From positions 248,001-312,000 of the forward strand of contig FMBT01000325.1 in the NCBI GenBank assembly GCA_900095095.1: a stretch of DNA of 64,000 nt. The letters are read 5' to 3'. The position numbers and the translations under genes were made by a program. This document shows, piece after piece, positions 23,837 to 35,134 of this stretch. Source of the stretch: Fragilariopsis cylindrus CCMP1102. Lineage: Eukaryota; Bacillariophyta; Bacillariophyceae; Bacillariales; Bacillariaceae. Each line of letters starts with the position of its first letter. Positions within the stretch are counted from its first letter, which is position 1. The notes below the pieces were generated by a model. It did no database searches. It saw only the letters and a list, made by a program, of their open reading frames with translations, and was not told the DNA's origin.

Positions 23837-26116
23837 ATGAGAAAAAATAGTAGTGGAAGTTCCTGGTTAATATGGCTGTGTCTGTTGGGCGTTGCCAATA
23901 AATATCAACACACAGTCGTCGGTCAGAGTAGTAACATCGTCGTTATTAGCAACGATAAACGTTTGTCTACGTTTAAAGGACTATTGGATCAAGCTGGTGT
24001 ATCTCCTAGCATCGGTAAGACGGTATTTGGTCCCACGACGGAAGCCTTTGAAAGATTCCGTGAAATTGATCCGGTACGATATGACAAATGGATGGACCAA
24101 CCTGAATTCTTTCTTCATTTTAAAGAATTGATGGAATGGCATTTAATTACCGAAGGAACCTATACTCAGGACGAAATCTTTGATGGTACGCGAGAAGGAA
24201 TGGTAAATCCACAGGGCACCATAAAAATCGATCAAAAATTACAAACGATAGGTAATGTTGGTAGCGACGAATTCTTGGACCCTAATATCGACTCCTCCGA
24301 CGGAATCATTCACATCATCGACCAGGTAATCGTTCCTCCCTTTCTGGGATATGATATGATTCAGCAATTATTGAGAAGTCGACAAGATTTTTTTCCTTTT
24401 CAAATATGGCCAATTTAGCCCTGCACGTTGGACTAGATGATCGACTTAATGCTGCATATGACAATGGATTAACATTCCTCGTGCCGGCCAATCGTAGGTT
24501 CAATCGTGCCGAAATTTACATTCCAAAGATGCTGCAACCAGACATGTTCAACTACACGAGAAATTTCATACTCTGTCATATGATTACAGACATTTACCAC
24601 GAGGCACAAGTCTTTGCTATGAACGAGCAAAGTGGAGAGGATCAATTCTTGGTCAAATCGGAATTGGGCACGCACATGTGGATCACATCAACGGAAAATG
24701 TGGTGCGATTTCAATCGCAAGAGCTTCTACTTCCGGATCAACCAACCAATAATGGGTACGTGACGTTTAATAGAGACGAAAGACATGTTCAAATAAACAC
24801 GTATATTATTTTACTGTTTAAAGTAAATAACCAAAGGAGTGAGGAGGACAAATCTAACATGGTAGTCTTTTGTGTTGTGCTTCTTTCTTTCTTTTCTAAA
24901 TTCCTCGTCCTTTTTTTCCTACTTTGTTGGCAGTATATTTCATGGTTTGGAGTATCCTTTATTTCCTCCCTATATTACAGACTTTGCATTCTTTACACCC
25001 AAATCTACAAATATCGACACCAGTGATTGCTTTCGCATATTTTCTCAATGCCGATTAACAAGCGAAGACATCGCCGAATTGTTCGACACGAAACTGACAG
25101 TATTTTGTCCCACTCGCGAGGCATTCACCCTTTTCAATTACGAAGATTTTAATAGATTGTTATCTCCAGATTGGTACCGTCACGCATGTGAGTTTTTGTT
25201 TAATCATATTACGGAAGGCGCCTTGACAAGGGCAGAACTTGCCTCTCAGGCACCAAGACGTATAAAAATGTTAAATGGAGCAGTTTACAACTTACGCAAG
25301 AGTGGAGATGATCGCCCTCGAATCCAAAATGGTAATCAGGAGGGTCGTTCTAATTTCGGAGATTTGATTGCGTTGGACGGGTATTTGCATACCATCGATA
25401 CGCCAATAACCCCGACAGCCGTTTCTCATTCCCTTTATGATAAGATTGCATTCGACCCTGACACATCGATACTTAAAACGAATATCGATTTTATTCGATT
25501 GACTGATTACATCGCCATGGATTCGCCATTAACTATTTTGGCACCGGACAATGCGGCATTCAGACGCGTAGAATTCGATACGATAGACGGGGGTCCTATC
25601 ATCAAAAGACATATATTAGTCGGACTACTATTCTGTGATAGACTAGCTAATCAAACGGAAGTGATTACGGTAGATGGGGAAGTGCTCGACATTGAGGTAA
25701 AAGCCGATGATTCTTTGTGGGTTGGTGGTGCGAAAGTTTACGACTGTGATATTCTGGCGCATAACGGTGTACTGCATCACATCGATCGAGTCATTGGACT
25801 AGATTTCGATTCACCATCTCCAACCCAATCACCCGCTCCTACAATTACTGGTGTACCCACGAAGTCCCCGGCGCCTTCAGCTTCACCTGCAGCTCTATTC
25901 GCAGAGAATCCTGACAATGGAGCTGTTCCCATTTATCTACCTCCTGTGGAAGCACCGATAAACAAACTACAAGCTGATCCTACTCGTGCTCCTGCTCCTG
26001 GTAGTGGTTCTGGAAGTACCGCTACCACTACTACTATTACCACATCGACTCTTTTAGTGGCTGTGACTGGCGTATGCTGTTGTGGTCTACCATTAACGCG
26101 TAGACAATTTCAATAA
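23837..26116 (+). CDS. Secreted fasciclin (FAS1) protein with four FAS1 domains
   Basis: Starts at ATG 23837 with a signal peptide (SSWLIWLCLLGVANKY). FAS1 repeats follow: domain 1 ends IIHIIDQVIVPPFLG; domain 2 has LTFLVPANRRF and ends IFHGLEYPLFPP; domain 3 has LTVFCPTREAFTLF and ends LHTIDTPITP; domain 4 has LTILAPDNAAFRRVEF and ends VLHHIDRVIGLDF. One base is missing near 24,400. An intron spans 24756-24933 (GTACGT ... GGCAG), joining GG|T within a Gly codon. The C-terminus is a Pro/Ser/Thr linker and a short hydrophobic end, perhaps a membrane or GPI-type anchor. FAS1 proteins are typically adhesive cell-surface or wall proteins. Confidence 0.85.
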
Positions 26117-26282
26117 CTATGGTATAGAACTGCGAGATAAATGTTTTAATTATAAATTAGTAAATTCGATGAAAATTACAAAATTACCGAAGTTATTGCA
26201 TTTAACCGTACATAAGTTCAAGTAGTACAGAAGTAACGAAATAATTAGAGACACTTAAGCTAGCTGGATTCAAGTAATGAGT

Positions 26283-29200
26283 CTATGATTGTAGCTGTAA
26301 TTGTAGGAGCGAAATGCCTGATTCGTCTGAAGCTAGGGCTCCACCTACAATAGCACCGGTAGCACCCGCATCCTTTAGCCGTTGAATGTACACATTGGGA
26401 TCTTCGTTGCCATTGTCATCCTTCGACCGGATGATACCAACACGGCCTTCGACAAGCACAGGAATGTCGTCTCCGTGTTTCTGTCTAAACGCTTTCAATT
26501 CATCGCTTTCTAGAATACCAGGGCTTGGCAACCCGTGGTATCAAAAGAAAAATCTTCGAGCTGAAAAAGGGAAAGTGTAAAAAAGAAGGGAAAATGAGAT
26601 CGCAATTTCAATCCACAGAAGCGATGAATAATTAGCAATTCGTCGACTTACCTTTCTATTTGACACGATCAGTCCACCGATGCTGTTTGCAGCTAACACA
26701 TCGAGATTTTTTACTTGAGTGGTCGACGTAACCATAAGTAGAGACTGCATTTTCAAGCTAGATGCAATTTTTGTGAGATATACGAGATCTTTGTTTTCTA
26801 AGGCTCCGACAACCAAGTTAACAGCATCTGCACCCGCTAGTCTCATTTTGTAAAGTTGGTATGGGTATAACAAGAGATCGGATGCTAAAATTGGAGGAAG
26901 AACAACCCCATCATCCGCGGAACACGATTCCAAGGCAGTTTTCAAATCGTCGAGCGAGCCTCCAAATAAAATGCCGTCACAGTTGATACTAATTGCCCGT
27001 GCTCCTTTAGTAGTAAAATCTTCAACAAGTTTCTGTACGTTATATCGCTTTCGAAGACTTCCACTTATTGGCTCTGATCGTTTACATTCTGGCACGATGA
27101 CAAATCCATTTTTGGCAGCTCCCTCCTTGATAGGACCAATCCAGTCTCTTGGTTTGGGTATCGACTGTTCGACTAAGCTTGTCTTCCATTGAGAAAGGAG
27201 ATTTGCAAGTGGGACCCGCTCACGGAATCTATCTACTTCCGTTTCTTTATCCCACATAAATCCCTCTAGGATAGACGTGGGCTTTGCCATGTTTTCTGCA
27301 ACACTCCATTCGACAGTAGATACTGTCAATGCGCGACCGGAATGGATTTCTCTTCGTTTGAGGATGAGCTCACCATTTTCGTCACGCGGTGCCTTCTTTT
27401 CGGTGTCGAATGATTTCGCCCTTTCTTGACGTGCCTTTTCCTCTATAGCTAAATTCGAATCTTCCAAATCTTTCCCATCCGCCCCTGCATCACCACCCAC
27501 TGGTTTTTTAGGAGTAAAAATTGGTCGACGAGACTTACTACCAATTAGGAAATAACCACTGGCGCTTTCATTCATAGTCGCTGGTTCGCGTTTTGCCTTC
27601 GATAATTCAGGGATTGAATTCATGGAGCCGATGACGCCATTACCAAAGAACCCCGAAATGCATGGAGTGGTGGGGAGGAATTCTGAGATAGCGGAACTTT
27701 CATATCCAGACTTTCCAGAAAAGACTTTACTGCCTCTGTCTAATGTTGGGAAAACAAAACATCCAGTCGGTGTGGTGGGGCGGTGAATTGTCAGCATTTT
27801 GCCCAGCGATGATAGATTCCAGGCTACGTTTCTTGAATCCCATCCACAAGGCGTCGATTTCCTTTTTCGCAAAATCCGATTCTCGAACAAAGAATCGCAT
27901 TCGAGTTCCTTGCTCAATATCGACACTTCCCAGCGCGAAACTGACCGAACCATCCTTCATCGAAGCGTTTTCTACTATATGGACCGAATACCCACGATTC
28001 TTGCCTTCTGCTAATCGATCTAATTCGCTAGACGAGCCACCGGGAGACCCATTTCGTTCAACTCCAATCAATATTGTTTTTCGCATGAAAACCTCATCGT
28101 CGTCGCTCAGAGTTTTCATTACGAAATTAGCCTCTGCTAGGACTGGTTTAGGAATTCTCGCTTTAGCGTAAGCAGCTGCCAATTTAGAAGCCTTCTTCTC
28201 ATTATCTTTGTCATCCCCGACGTGATCATCATCATCATCATCTTCTTCTTCAGCTAGTTTTAATAGTTCGGTTGCAGTTTCGTCCAAAGCTATGGCGGAA
28301 ATTGTCGACTTTTCTCCCTTGACAATTTGATACACTCCACCTACCGGTTTAGCTCCCTGTGCAATCATGGTTTGCAACGTGATGTCACCTTCCATTACAA
28401 CACCTACACACCCATCTGCCAAAGTTTGAACGACACCATCTCCGATTTCATTTTTGGCAGCGTCATACCGGAATAGTCTCGCTCTCGTGAGAGAAGATAC
28501 GACCGATGCAACGGATCCGAAAATTTTGCATCCGGGAATATGAGTTTCAGTTCCCCGAAGTAGATCGCCGAGTTGCTTTTTCATGGTGGGACTGGGTAAT
28601 ACCAAGACGACAGGTTCGTTCTCGTTCTCGTTCTCGTTCTTTTCTGTTGACGACGACGACGACGACGATGATGATGGTGATGATAAACCGACTGACTCTT
28701 TCCAAGTTTCAGGTGACATCGTCCCGTAATCTTCGGGTACGTCTTTTCCCGTAACGTGGAAGGTTCGTAGTTGAACATCTGGTAGAATACATAAAACGAC
28801 ACTAACGCCTGGAACTCCTTCTCGTTCAACCGGTTGGCAAGCTCGGATGATGTTCTTATTTTTAGACACATCATCATTCGCGTCGTCGTCATCATCATCG
28901 TCGTTACTACTGGTGATTGTAGTACGAGTACTACCAATAAATCCCCCGCACGTCGATCCGACCAAATGTTGAATGCCAGTCTCGTATGAAGATGCTGCCT
29001 CTAATATGGTCGGAACGACAAGGGACGGACTAGCATTGCCGTCGTAAAGGCTACTAACACTAACGACCGCTAAATCGATCCCGACGCCAGTCGAAAGAGG
29101 AGGAGGCAATCCGGCTATAGCCATTTCAACAGCTTCTCGGAGGGCCTCAACCATGTCCATATTTTGAGAAAATCCGGTTGCCAAAACCTGTGGTTGGTCG

Positions 29201-29472
29201 GCCTCGGCTGCGACGTCGTCGTCGTTCTTTTCAATTGTCGCAGTATTGGTTGGAGTTGTCGGCTCGTTCTGATTTTTCGATGACAAAGATAGGCGAAGGT
29301 TAAAAAGATGTTTATTATTGTTCTGTATCCTTTCGTTAAATATCGCACCGTTTATTATTGTACGAGAAAAAGAAACCCCAATAGATCGAAATGCTAGTGT
29401 AATATGCGAAGATTGAAGCAAAAGCATAGAAAACAAGGCGAGGAAGAGTGATATCTTCATATTCGTCTTCAT
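26283..29472 (-). CDS. FIST-domain protein fused to a degenerate indole-3-glycerol-phosphate-synthase-like barrel
   Basis: Start chosen at ATG 29472 because MKTNMKISLFLALFSMLLL with LAFRS is a signal plus plastid-type motif. The FIST part includes LVGSTCGGFIGST, VPGVSVVLCILPDVQL, VGVVMEGDITLQTMI, and FIST_C with GTRMRFFVRESDF and CISGFFGNGVIG. A TrpC-like barrel follows: FVIVPECKRSEPISG, GARAISINCDGILFGGS, PYQLYKMRLAGADAVNLVV. Exon 1 ends at 26652 and exon 2 is 26560-26283, joined AAAG|CTCGAAG. Frame steps: one extra base near 27,770 (CCCC) and one missing near 26,540. The Lys of the LRKDF motif is Ser here (LASDL), the Glu of VEVH is absent and NNRDL reads SNRKL, so tryptophan-pathway activity is unlikely. 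Confidence 0.78.
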
Positions 29473-30009
29473 CGTCCCGTGGTGAACCCGATATCTTCTA
29501 TGGCGCAGATTGTGATATATCGTTGTTGTCGCTTCTTCCGCCATCGTCGTTGGGTGTGTACAATAATTATTGTATGGTGCCTGGCTTTCAGTTGGCATTC
29601 AAGAGCCGTACTTTATACTAACGTTATTCGATCTTGAATTATTGGAATGCATACTGTCAAACCTCAAAAAATACCGACAAATCCGAGCAAGAATCCAAAA
29701 ATAATTATTCCACGAAGAAAGTACGTGTCTAAATTAAGCACTAACTCTGTCCTGCATATAACCCTAACCCTAGACTTCCACGACTTGAATACATACTTTT
29801 TTATTAGCGAGGATTTAGCGAAAAAGAAATATTGTTGTCATACATTGTATTCAATTATTTTTGATCTGTTATCTCGACAACTTTGTGCTTTATGATATGA
29901 TATATTATACCTAATTTCACTTTTTCAAAACCTGTGTTGTTCACTCTATCAATCAATCGTAGTGACAGTTAGTGGTAGACAGTGCATCGAAAATACGAAT
30001 GAATGTAAG
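29473..30009. other. Divergent promoter region with a telomere-like motif
   Basis: About 540 bases between two divergent genes. Contains AACCCTAACCCTAG at 29760-29773; otherwise AT-rich with nothing coding. Confidence 0.5.
29760..29773. promoter_or_regulatory. Telobox-like AACCCTAACCCTAG
   Basis: Two units of the TTAGGG-type telomere repeat on the minus strand, lying between divergent genes. In plants, short telomere-like boxes act in promoters. Here the role is inference; it may be a chance or interstitial repeat. Confidence 0.3.
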
Positions 30010-31944
30010 ATGGGAAACGTCGAAAGTATAAATAGTCCCGAACATGGCAAAGATGATACGAAAGTATCTTCTTCATTTTTTCTAACGGCGGCCGCCTACG
30101 CAAAAGAATCGGAGGAAGCGAAGGCAAATATTGTTGAAGTTGATCACCGGCGGAGAGAGGTTCCTCATTCCTCAATAAGTATCCGACCTGGAAAAGACGT
30201 CAATCAACTACAGACCGTAGAAGCGATTCTTCCACAACAGTTGATGTTGCAAAAGATGAAAGAAAATCAGCAAAAGCAACAGCACCATCAGACAATTGTA
30301 GAGGAGAGACAAGATGAGCCAGATGAAGATGGAAGGTCGAAGACGATTCCTAATGCTCCTACTGGCCAACCACGTGATAAACCCCTGGTTATTCCACAGG
30401 GATCATACAAACTAATTCCACCGGAAAGTAGTATTAACTACGGAAATGATGGAAGATCGAAGACGATTTCTAATGATCCTACTGTCCAATTACGAGAAAT
30501 GATCTCTACTACGGTGTTACTAGAACGAAATAGAATTGCATCACACCTTATTAATCGATTTCAATGTAGCAAATTAGATACAGTTGTAGCACCAACACGA
30601 ACTATCGTTGTTCCTGTACAGCAACACCGAAGTCAAGAACAAGAACAAGAACAAGAACAGATTAATAGCGCAACACTATTGAAACAAAAACACATCGAAG
30701 CTAAGCACATTCTTCAGAATATTATCTCCTTAGACAGAGATGTCACTGAGGCAACGGCAGCTGTATATCATTACCTGGAAACTAAAAAGACGGGAGACGA
30801 ATTGTCCGCAAGTGGTCGCGCTCGTGAAGTAATAAGACATATTCAGAACGAGTTACGGAAAGGGAATTCTAAGCCTGCATACCAGTTCCTTGAAACGGCA
30901 AAGGCGGTATTACCAATTCTTGAAGAAGAGGCAGGAATGGATTTAGAAGCCGGTATTTTTAGTCACGATGATGACAATGATGACGACGACAGTGAACAAT
31001 CACATATTCCCCCCTTACAACAAATACCTTCCATCTCGGATCAAACGGCGGCTATTTTTCACCTTTTGGATCTTGGGAAGGGTGATACACATCAGGATCA
31101 TATTGGTTCAAACGAAACAATAGGAACAAATACCAGTAATATTTTTCGTATACTGGAAGATAGTGATGATGTGAGTAATTTTATAGATGTAGCAGACCTA
31201 CAAATGGATGATATGGATATGGAGTTCGTGGAACATTTTGACTTGGCGTACAGTGAATTCCTTTTCTATCATCCGAAACTTGTCGCAAAGAATCCAGATC
31301 TGTTGAATAAACTAAGAATATATAAGCTCCAAAAGTTGCTGGAATACAATGGAATTGTAGAACAGAACCTTACGGAAAAGTTTGACTTGATGAATGAAGA
31401 GAAAATGCATACGGAAGAATCTATGCATCATCAGCTGAAGGATGCTGCAAGGAAAAAGGCAGCTCGTCAAACTTTTTTACAGTCAGAAGTGAATGATGTA
31501 CGTTGGAGCACAAAAAAAAATCAGGCTCAACTACGATGGAAGCTTTTAAAGTACTCCGAAGATCGTGCAAAGCGACAATTTAAGTTACGAGAACTATTTA
31601 AGACAATCCCTCAAGTGAACACTCGTCAGGAATTATTACAATTGATACCTGAAGGGCCCAACGGCAACAGGCTAAAGAATGCCATCAAGGCTTCCTTTAT
31701 AGCGGAAGGCAGCTCTCAGTCTTATGATAGATTATCGTCCAGAAAAGAAGAACAGCTACGTGATATTCAAGTCGAAAACTCTGTTATAAATACTGAAATA
31801 GCAATGTTGAATCAGAAACTTACCCGTTTACGGATCGAAGCGAATAAATTGAATTGGGTACAATCAATTCTTTTGAAGTTAGATGAGGGCACGATGTTTA
31901 AACTCAAAGAAGCATTCGAGAAAAAGGAAGGAGTCGTGCTATAA
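30010..31944 (+). CDS. Coiled-coil protein of unknown function
   Basis: The first ATG in frame is at 30010 (MGNVESINSPEH), giving 644 residues without a break. An N-terminal low-complexity half carries a repeated motif, DGRSKTIPN and DGRSKTISN, about 40 residues apart, and a run of EQ pairs. The C-terminal half is strongly helical: SEFLFYHPKLVAKNPDLL, then KLRIYKLQKLLEYN, and finally ENSVINTEIAMLNQKLTRL before a charged end. No enzyme motif or membrane helix. The HP segment and closing coiled coil resemble the gene at 35135-35899. A scaffold or cytoskeletal role is possible, but no function can be assigned. Confidence 0.65.
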   Translation: MGNVESINSPEHGKDDTKVSSSFFLTAAAYAKESEEAKANIVEVDHRRREVPHSSISIRPGKDVNQLQTVEAILPQQLMLQKMKENQQKQQHHQTIVEERQDEPDEDGRSKTIPNAPTGQPRDKPLVIPQGSYKLIPPESSINYGNDGRSKTISNDPTVQLREMISTTVLLERNRIASHLINRFQCSKLDTVVAPTRTIVVPVQQHRSQEQEQEQEQINSATLLKQKHIEAKHILQNIISLDRDVTEATAAVYHYLETKKTGDELSASGRAREVIRHIQNELRKGNSKPAYQFLETAKAVLPILEEEAGMDLEAGIFSHDDDNDDDDSEQSHIPPLQQIPSISDQTAAIFHLLDLGKGDTHQDHIGSNETIGTNTSNIFRILEDSDDVSNFIDVADLQMDDMDMEFVEHFDLAYSEFLFYHPKLVAKNPDLLNKLRIYKLQKLLEYNGIVEQNLTEKFDLMNEEKMHTEESMHHQLKDAARKKAARQTFLQSEVNDVRWSTKKNQAQLRWKLLKYSEDRAKRQFKLRELFKTIPQVNTRQELLQLIPEGPNGNRLKNAIKASFIAEGSSQSYDRLSSRKEEQLRDIQVENSVINTEIAMLNQKLTRLRIEANKLNWVQSILLKLDEGTMFKLKEAFEKKEGVVL

Positions 31945-32072
31945 TAGAATGAGAAACGTCATAATTTTGTCTAGTGTATTATAAGTTATAATTGATGTTC
32001 TATTTCTTATTGCAGAATTGCAACAAATTATTTTAGATGTATAGATATGTTTTTTTTGTATTATTTATATCA

Positions 32073-33278
32073 TTATATATCATCAAGATCACATTTTTCG
32101 ATCATTAGAGCTGTAGTAAGCTTGTTTCTCCATGTCCTATGGAATCTCCAGGTCATGTATGCATGAGCGACCGATTGCGTCGACAGATAGAATGCGTGAC
32201 GCAACCTTCGAGTTGGTTCTATATGGGTTATAGCATTGTCACACGTGGAAGCGGTATCAGCAGTAGTTGAGGACGACGACGACGACGATGACAATGACGA
32301 AGACCATCCACCACCTGCCAGCCACGGTTGGTAATCCACGATGCGAGTTATTATTTGGTAACGAGGAGATGATTCTTCATCATCATCTTTGTTGTCTTCT
32401 CGCTTTTCTCCGTACGGCGTTTTCTTTGTTTTGGCAATCGCAAATGTAAGTTTCCCACGATAACAATTACTGGAATGTTGCTGTTGTTGGTGTGGCTTCT
32501 GCTGCAAGATGAGCAAACCGTCATTTAATGGAATATCCCAGGAGCCCAGCACGACAAGACCGTTGTCGTCGTTGTCATTTCTGTAATTATTATCGTTCGA
32601 TGATGATTCAACCATCTTTCCAAATTCCAAAAATGTCAGTGGGAATGGTAAGAATCGGGGCATCAGCGACGAAGACGCTCTATCATCTTCAATGGATTTT
32701 GTTGTTGTTGTAGTTGTTGTTTTCAACGATTGCGGATCAGGTATTCTCTTTTGTCGCTTCGTGATGGTAGCAGCGGAACGCCTTATCTTCTTCTTCTCCT
32801 CCTCTGTCTTCGCGCTGCGTAAAAATCCAAACGAAACAGATCCTTGACAAAGGAAATCGGGCCAGGTGATGCAAAATTTACGAGATGTTTCGATTATGAG
32901 TCGTTCTTCTTCGATTATTCGTCGCTTTCGTTGTCGTTTCCGTGATTGAGAAGACCTGGTAGTTGTTTTCTTCGTCAACGCAAAGGGTCCTGATCGTTCT
33001 GTTGAAGAAGCCACTCCTGTTGGTCCATCTATGGACGCGTCCCAGGTAAAGAAGGACGATGGGCCCCATAACAAATCTTCGAAGACACGATTTTCAACAT
33101 TTACTTTACGTCCATTTTTCGCGGTTCTTCGCAATAACCTCCCGGCAGCAGGCGCTCTTCTCGCAACAATATTTCGAATTAATCGAACAGGGCTTGCGTT
33201 GCACAAATTATTCCCGCATAACGACGCAAGAAGCAGCACAACAACAGCGACGACAAGCTGCCGGGGCATTGACTTCAT
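32073..33278 (-). CDS. Secretory-pathway or organelle-targeted protein of unknown function
   Basis: ATG 33278 opens a clear signal peptide (QLVVAVVVLLLASLCGNNLC) followed by an Arg/Ala-rich stretch (VARRAPAAGRLLRR) like a plastid transit region. The 401-residue frame is intact. Conserved-looking parts are VFEDLLWGPSSFFTWDASI, KFCITWPDFLCQGSVSFGF, GKLTFAIAKTKKTPYG and RLRHAFYLSTQSVAHAYM near the C-terminus, separated by Lys/Arg/Thr/Asn low-complexity loops. I do not recognise a domain. The absence of a retention signal and the basic post-signal region favour a plastid protein over a secreted one, but this is inference. Confidence 0.65.
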   Translation of the reverse strand: MKSMPRQLVVAVVVLLLASLCGNNLCNASPVRLIRNIVARRAPAAGRLLRRTAKNGRKVNVENRVFEDLLWGPSSFFTWDASIDGPTGVASSTERSGPFALTKKTTTRSSQSRKRQRKRRIIEEERLIIETSRKFCITWPDFLCQGSVSFGFLRSAKTEEEKKKIRRSAATITKRQKRIPDPQSLKTTTTTTTKSIEDDRASSSLMPRFLPFPLTFLEFGKMVESSSNDNNYRNDNDDNGLVVLGSWDIPLNDGLLILQQKPHQQQQHSSNCYRGKLTFAIAKTKKTPYGEKREDNKDDDEESSPRYQIITRIVDYQPWLAGGGWSSSLSSSSSSSSTTADTASTCDNAITHIEPTRRLRHAFYLSTQSVAHAYMTWRFHRTWRNKLTTALMIEKCDLDDI

Positions 33279-33720
33279 CGAAACGCTTATTATTGCTTTT
33301 TATTATGTTTATTGTGAGACGTGTTGATGTGCTGTTATTGAAAATTGAAAAATCAGTGTGTGAAAGATACTTAGTACTTAGATAGTTCCGTTGAGAGTTG
33401 ACTTCATCACATCGCGTCAGCAAGTTTTGCTGTGAACTACCGCGTACAATGATTGATGTGAGGTAATTATTATTTTATGTTACATTCATCATCTGTCACA
33501 TTTCACATTTTACATTAATCTTGCTTGATTTCATTCTTCAACAACAACACAAGCAAAACAACTCACTCGCATATCTAGCTAGCAGGCCCAATACAATAAA
33601 TTGCTGTAACCAACAACCAACTACTCTCCAGTAACAGTCGAACCAACACTCCAAACACATACTTGTACACAATAGACTCGCCATAGTAAATCGACACCTG
33701 CAACAAAATAACATAACAAC
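33279..33720. other. Divergent promoter region
   Basis: About 440 bases between two divergent genes of probable targeted proteins. AT-rich. No specific element recognised. Confidence 0.5.
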
Positions 33721-34474
33721 ATGAATCATCGTATGCTGACTAATATTCTCACTATCCTGGCAGTATCATGTCAAATCGATATGACGATGAGTTTCGTCAG
33801 TAACAGAGCGACGCCGGCATCAACATCGTTCTCATGGCTAAAAATCAAGCGGGGAAAGGTTTCGGAAAGCAACCTGAAACAGTTGAAAAATCCGTCGAAT
33901 CTGGATCACCGGCTCCACCAACACGACAACGACAGTCGTCGTCATCAGCGGCATTTACTAGTGTCGATGGAGGCTCCGGTGCAATTCCCACGATGTCAAC
34001 ATCGACATCATCGAAATCAGGAAATGTTGAAGATCGGACTGGAAGCATTTTACGAGAAAAATATGGTCTACGTACTCGTGAGGAACAGGAGGCAGAAGAA
34101 TTAAAGCAAAAACAAGTTTTGGAACAAAAGAAAAAACTTCGTGAATGGAAAAAACTTGCTGATGAAGGACAAGATTTTGATTTATTTGAAATCATACCTG
34201 ATCCGATCTTAATCTTCCTCGATAAATTCTTGAAGTTAGGTGCGTCCGTATCGACAGTTCTTTTTGTTTTAGCTGGATTTCTTATTTCAATTGAAGCGGG
34301 TAGTAAGGCATTTGCACATCCATTACCTTTAGCACTTGATAATTTTATTTCGAATGTGATAGAACCAAACTTCACTCCAGGTTTGGGTGTATTATGGCCT
34401 TTTCTGTTGGATTAGGAGTATTTGCTTCACTTCAAATAAACTCTGCTGCGTCGACGTATCGTGAAGATAAATAA
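33721..34474 (+). CDS. Plastid-targeted two-helix membrane protein, conserved unknown
   Basis: ATG 33721 gives a signal-like leader (LTNILTILAVSCQIDMTMSF) with a Phe-containing cleavage motif. A Ser/Thr/Gln linker follows, then a conserved part: ILREKYGLRTREEQEAEEL, a basic helix, FDLFEIIPDPILIFLDKFL, a membrane helix VSTVLFVLAGFLISIEAGS, NFTPGLGVLWPF, and a second helix with SVGLGVFASLQINSA. Stop at 34474. One base is missing near 33,838 and one near 34,398 (TTTT). The layout resembles small integral thylakoid or envelope proteins of photosynthetic organisms, but I cannot name the family. Function unknown. Confidence 0.65.
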
Positions 34475-35134
34475 AAATAATACTCTATAAGTACTTAGTA
34501 GAAATCATATTAATTATATAATACTGCCATGTTATCAGCAGCAAAATCAATATAGTGCCGTAATATCATAATGATCGTATACATATTTAATAATATAAAT
34601 ATATTTACAGTACTCGTTTCATCCCTATTCTTAGTTATGAATGATATCAAAACTTATAATATAAGCAATGGTACTGTGCACCTTATCTTCTTCTGCAACA
34701 TTTCGGTGAGTTTGAAAAAAATCCAGTCCAATTTTGGATAGGCATAACCTCACAACTCGAGAAAGATGCATAACATTATTTAGAGTTCATTAAGTTACTC
34801 TAGAGCATTCTTACTATATTTGATCACGAGAACTACTCTGTCTGTCTATCTTTGAAAAGGGAAGAATATCAATCGTAATGCATCAAAAGACTTAGAAGAA
34901 TGAATCAACCACTATAAGTATAAGCCTGTAGGTAGAACATTCAAGAGTGTCGTACATTTCTTTTAATAGTTTAATTTAATTTACACTGTTTGATTCGATT
35001 TTATATCTGTCTATCATCATCAAATCATATTCTTTTTTGAGGAGTAAACAAAGGCCCGTAAGTAGTGGTGTGCAGTTGGCATGCCAAGACGTTATTGTTA
35101 TTTCTGATCAGGAAATAAACCAAATAACTACATT
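34475..35134. other. Intergenic between converging genes
   Basis: About 660 AT-rich bases, converging 3' flanks. No coding or structured element seen. Confidence 0.5.

Noticed and set aside
26283-27300. A functional trpC (tryptophan biosynthesis) enzyme
   Set aside because: Catalytic Lys and Glu positions are replaced although the fold is recognisable.
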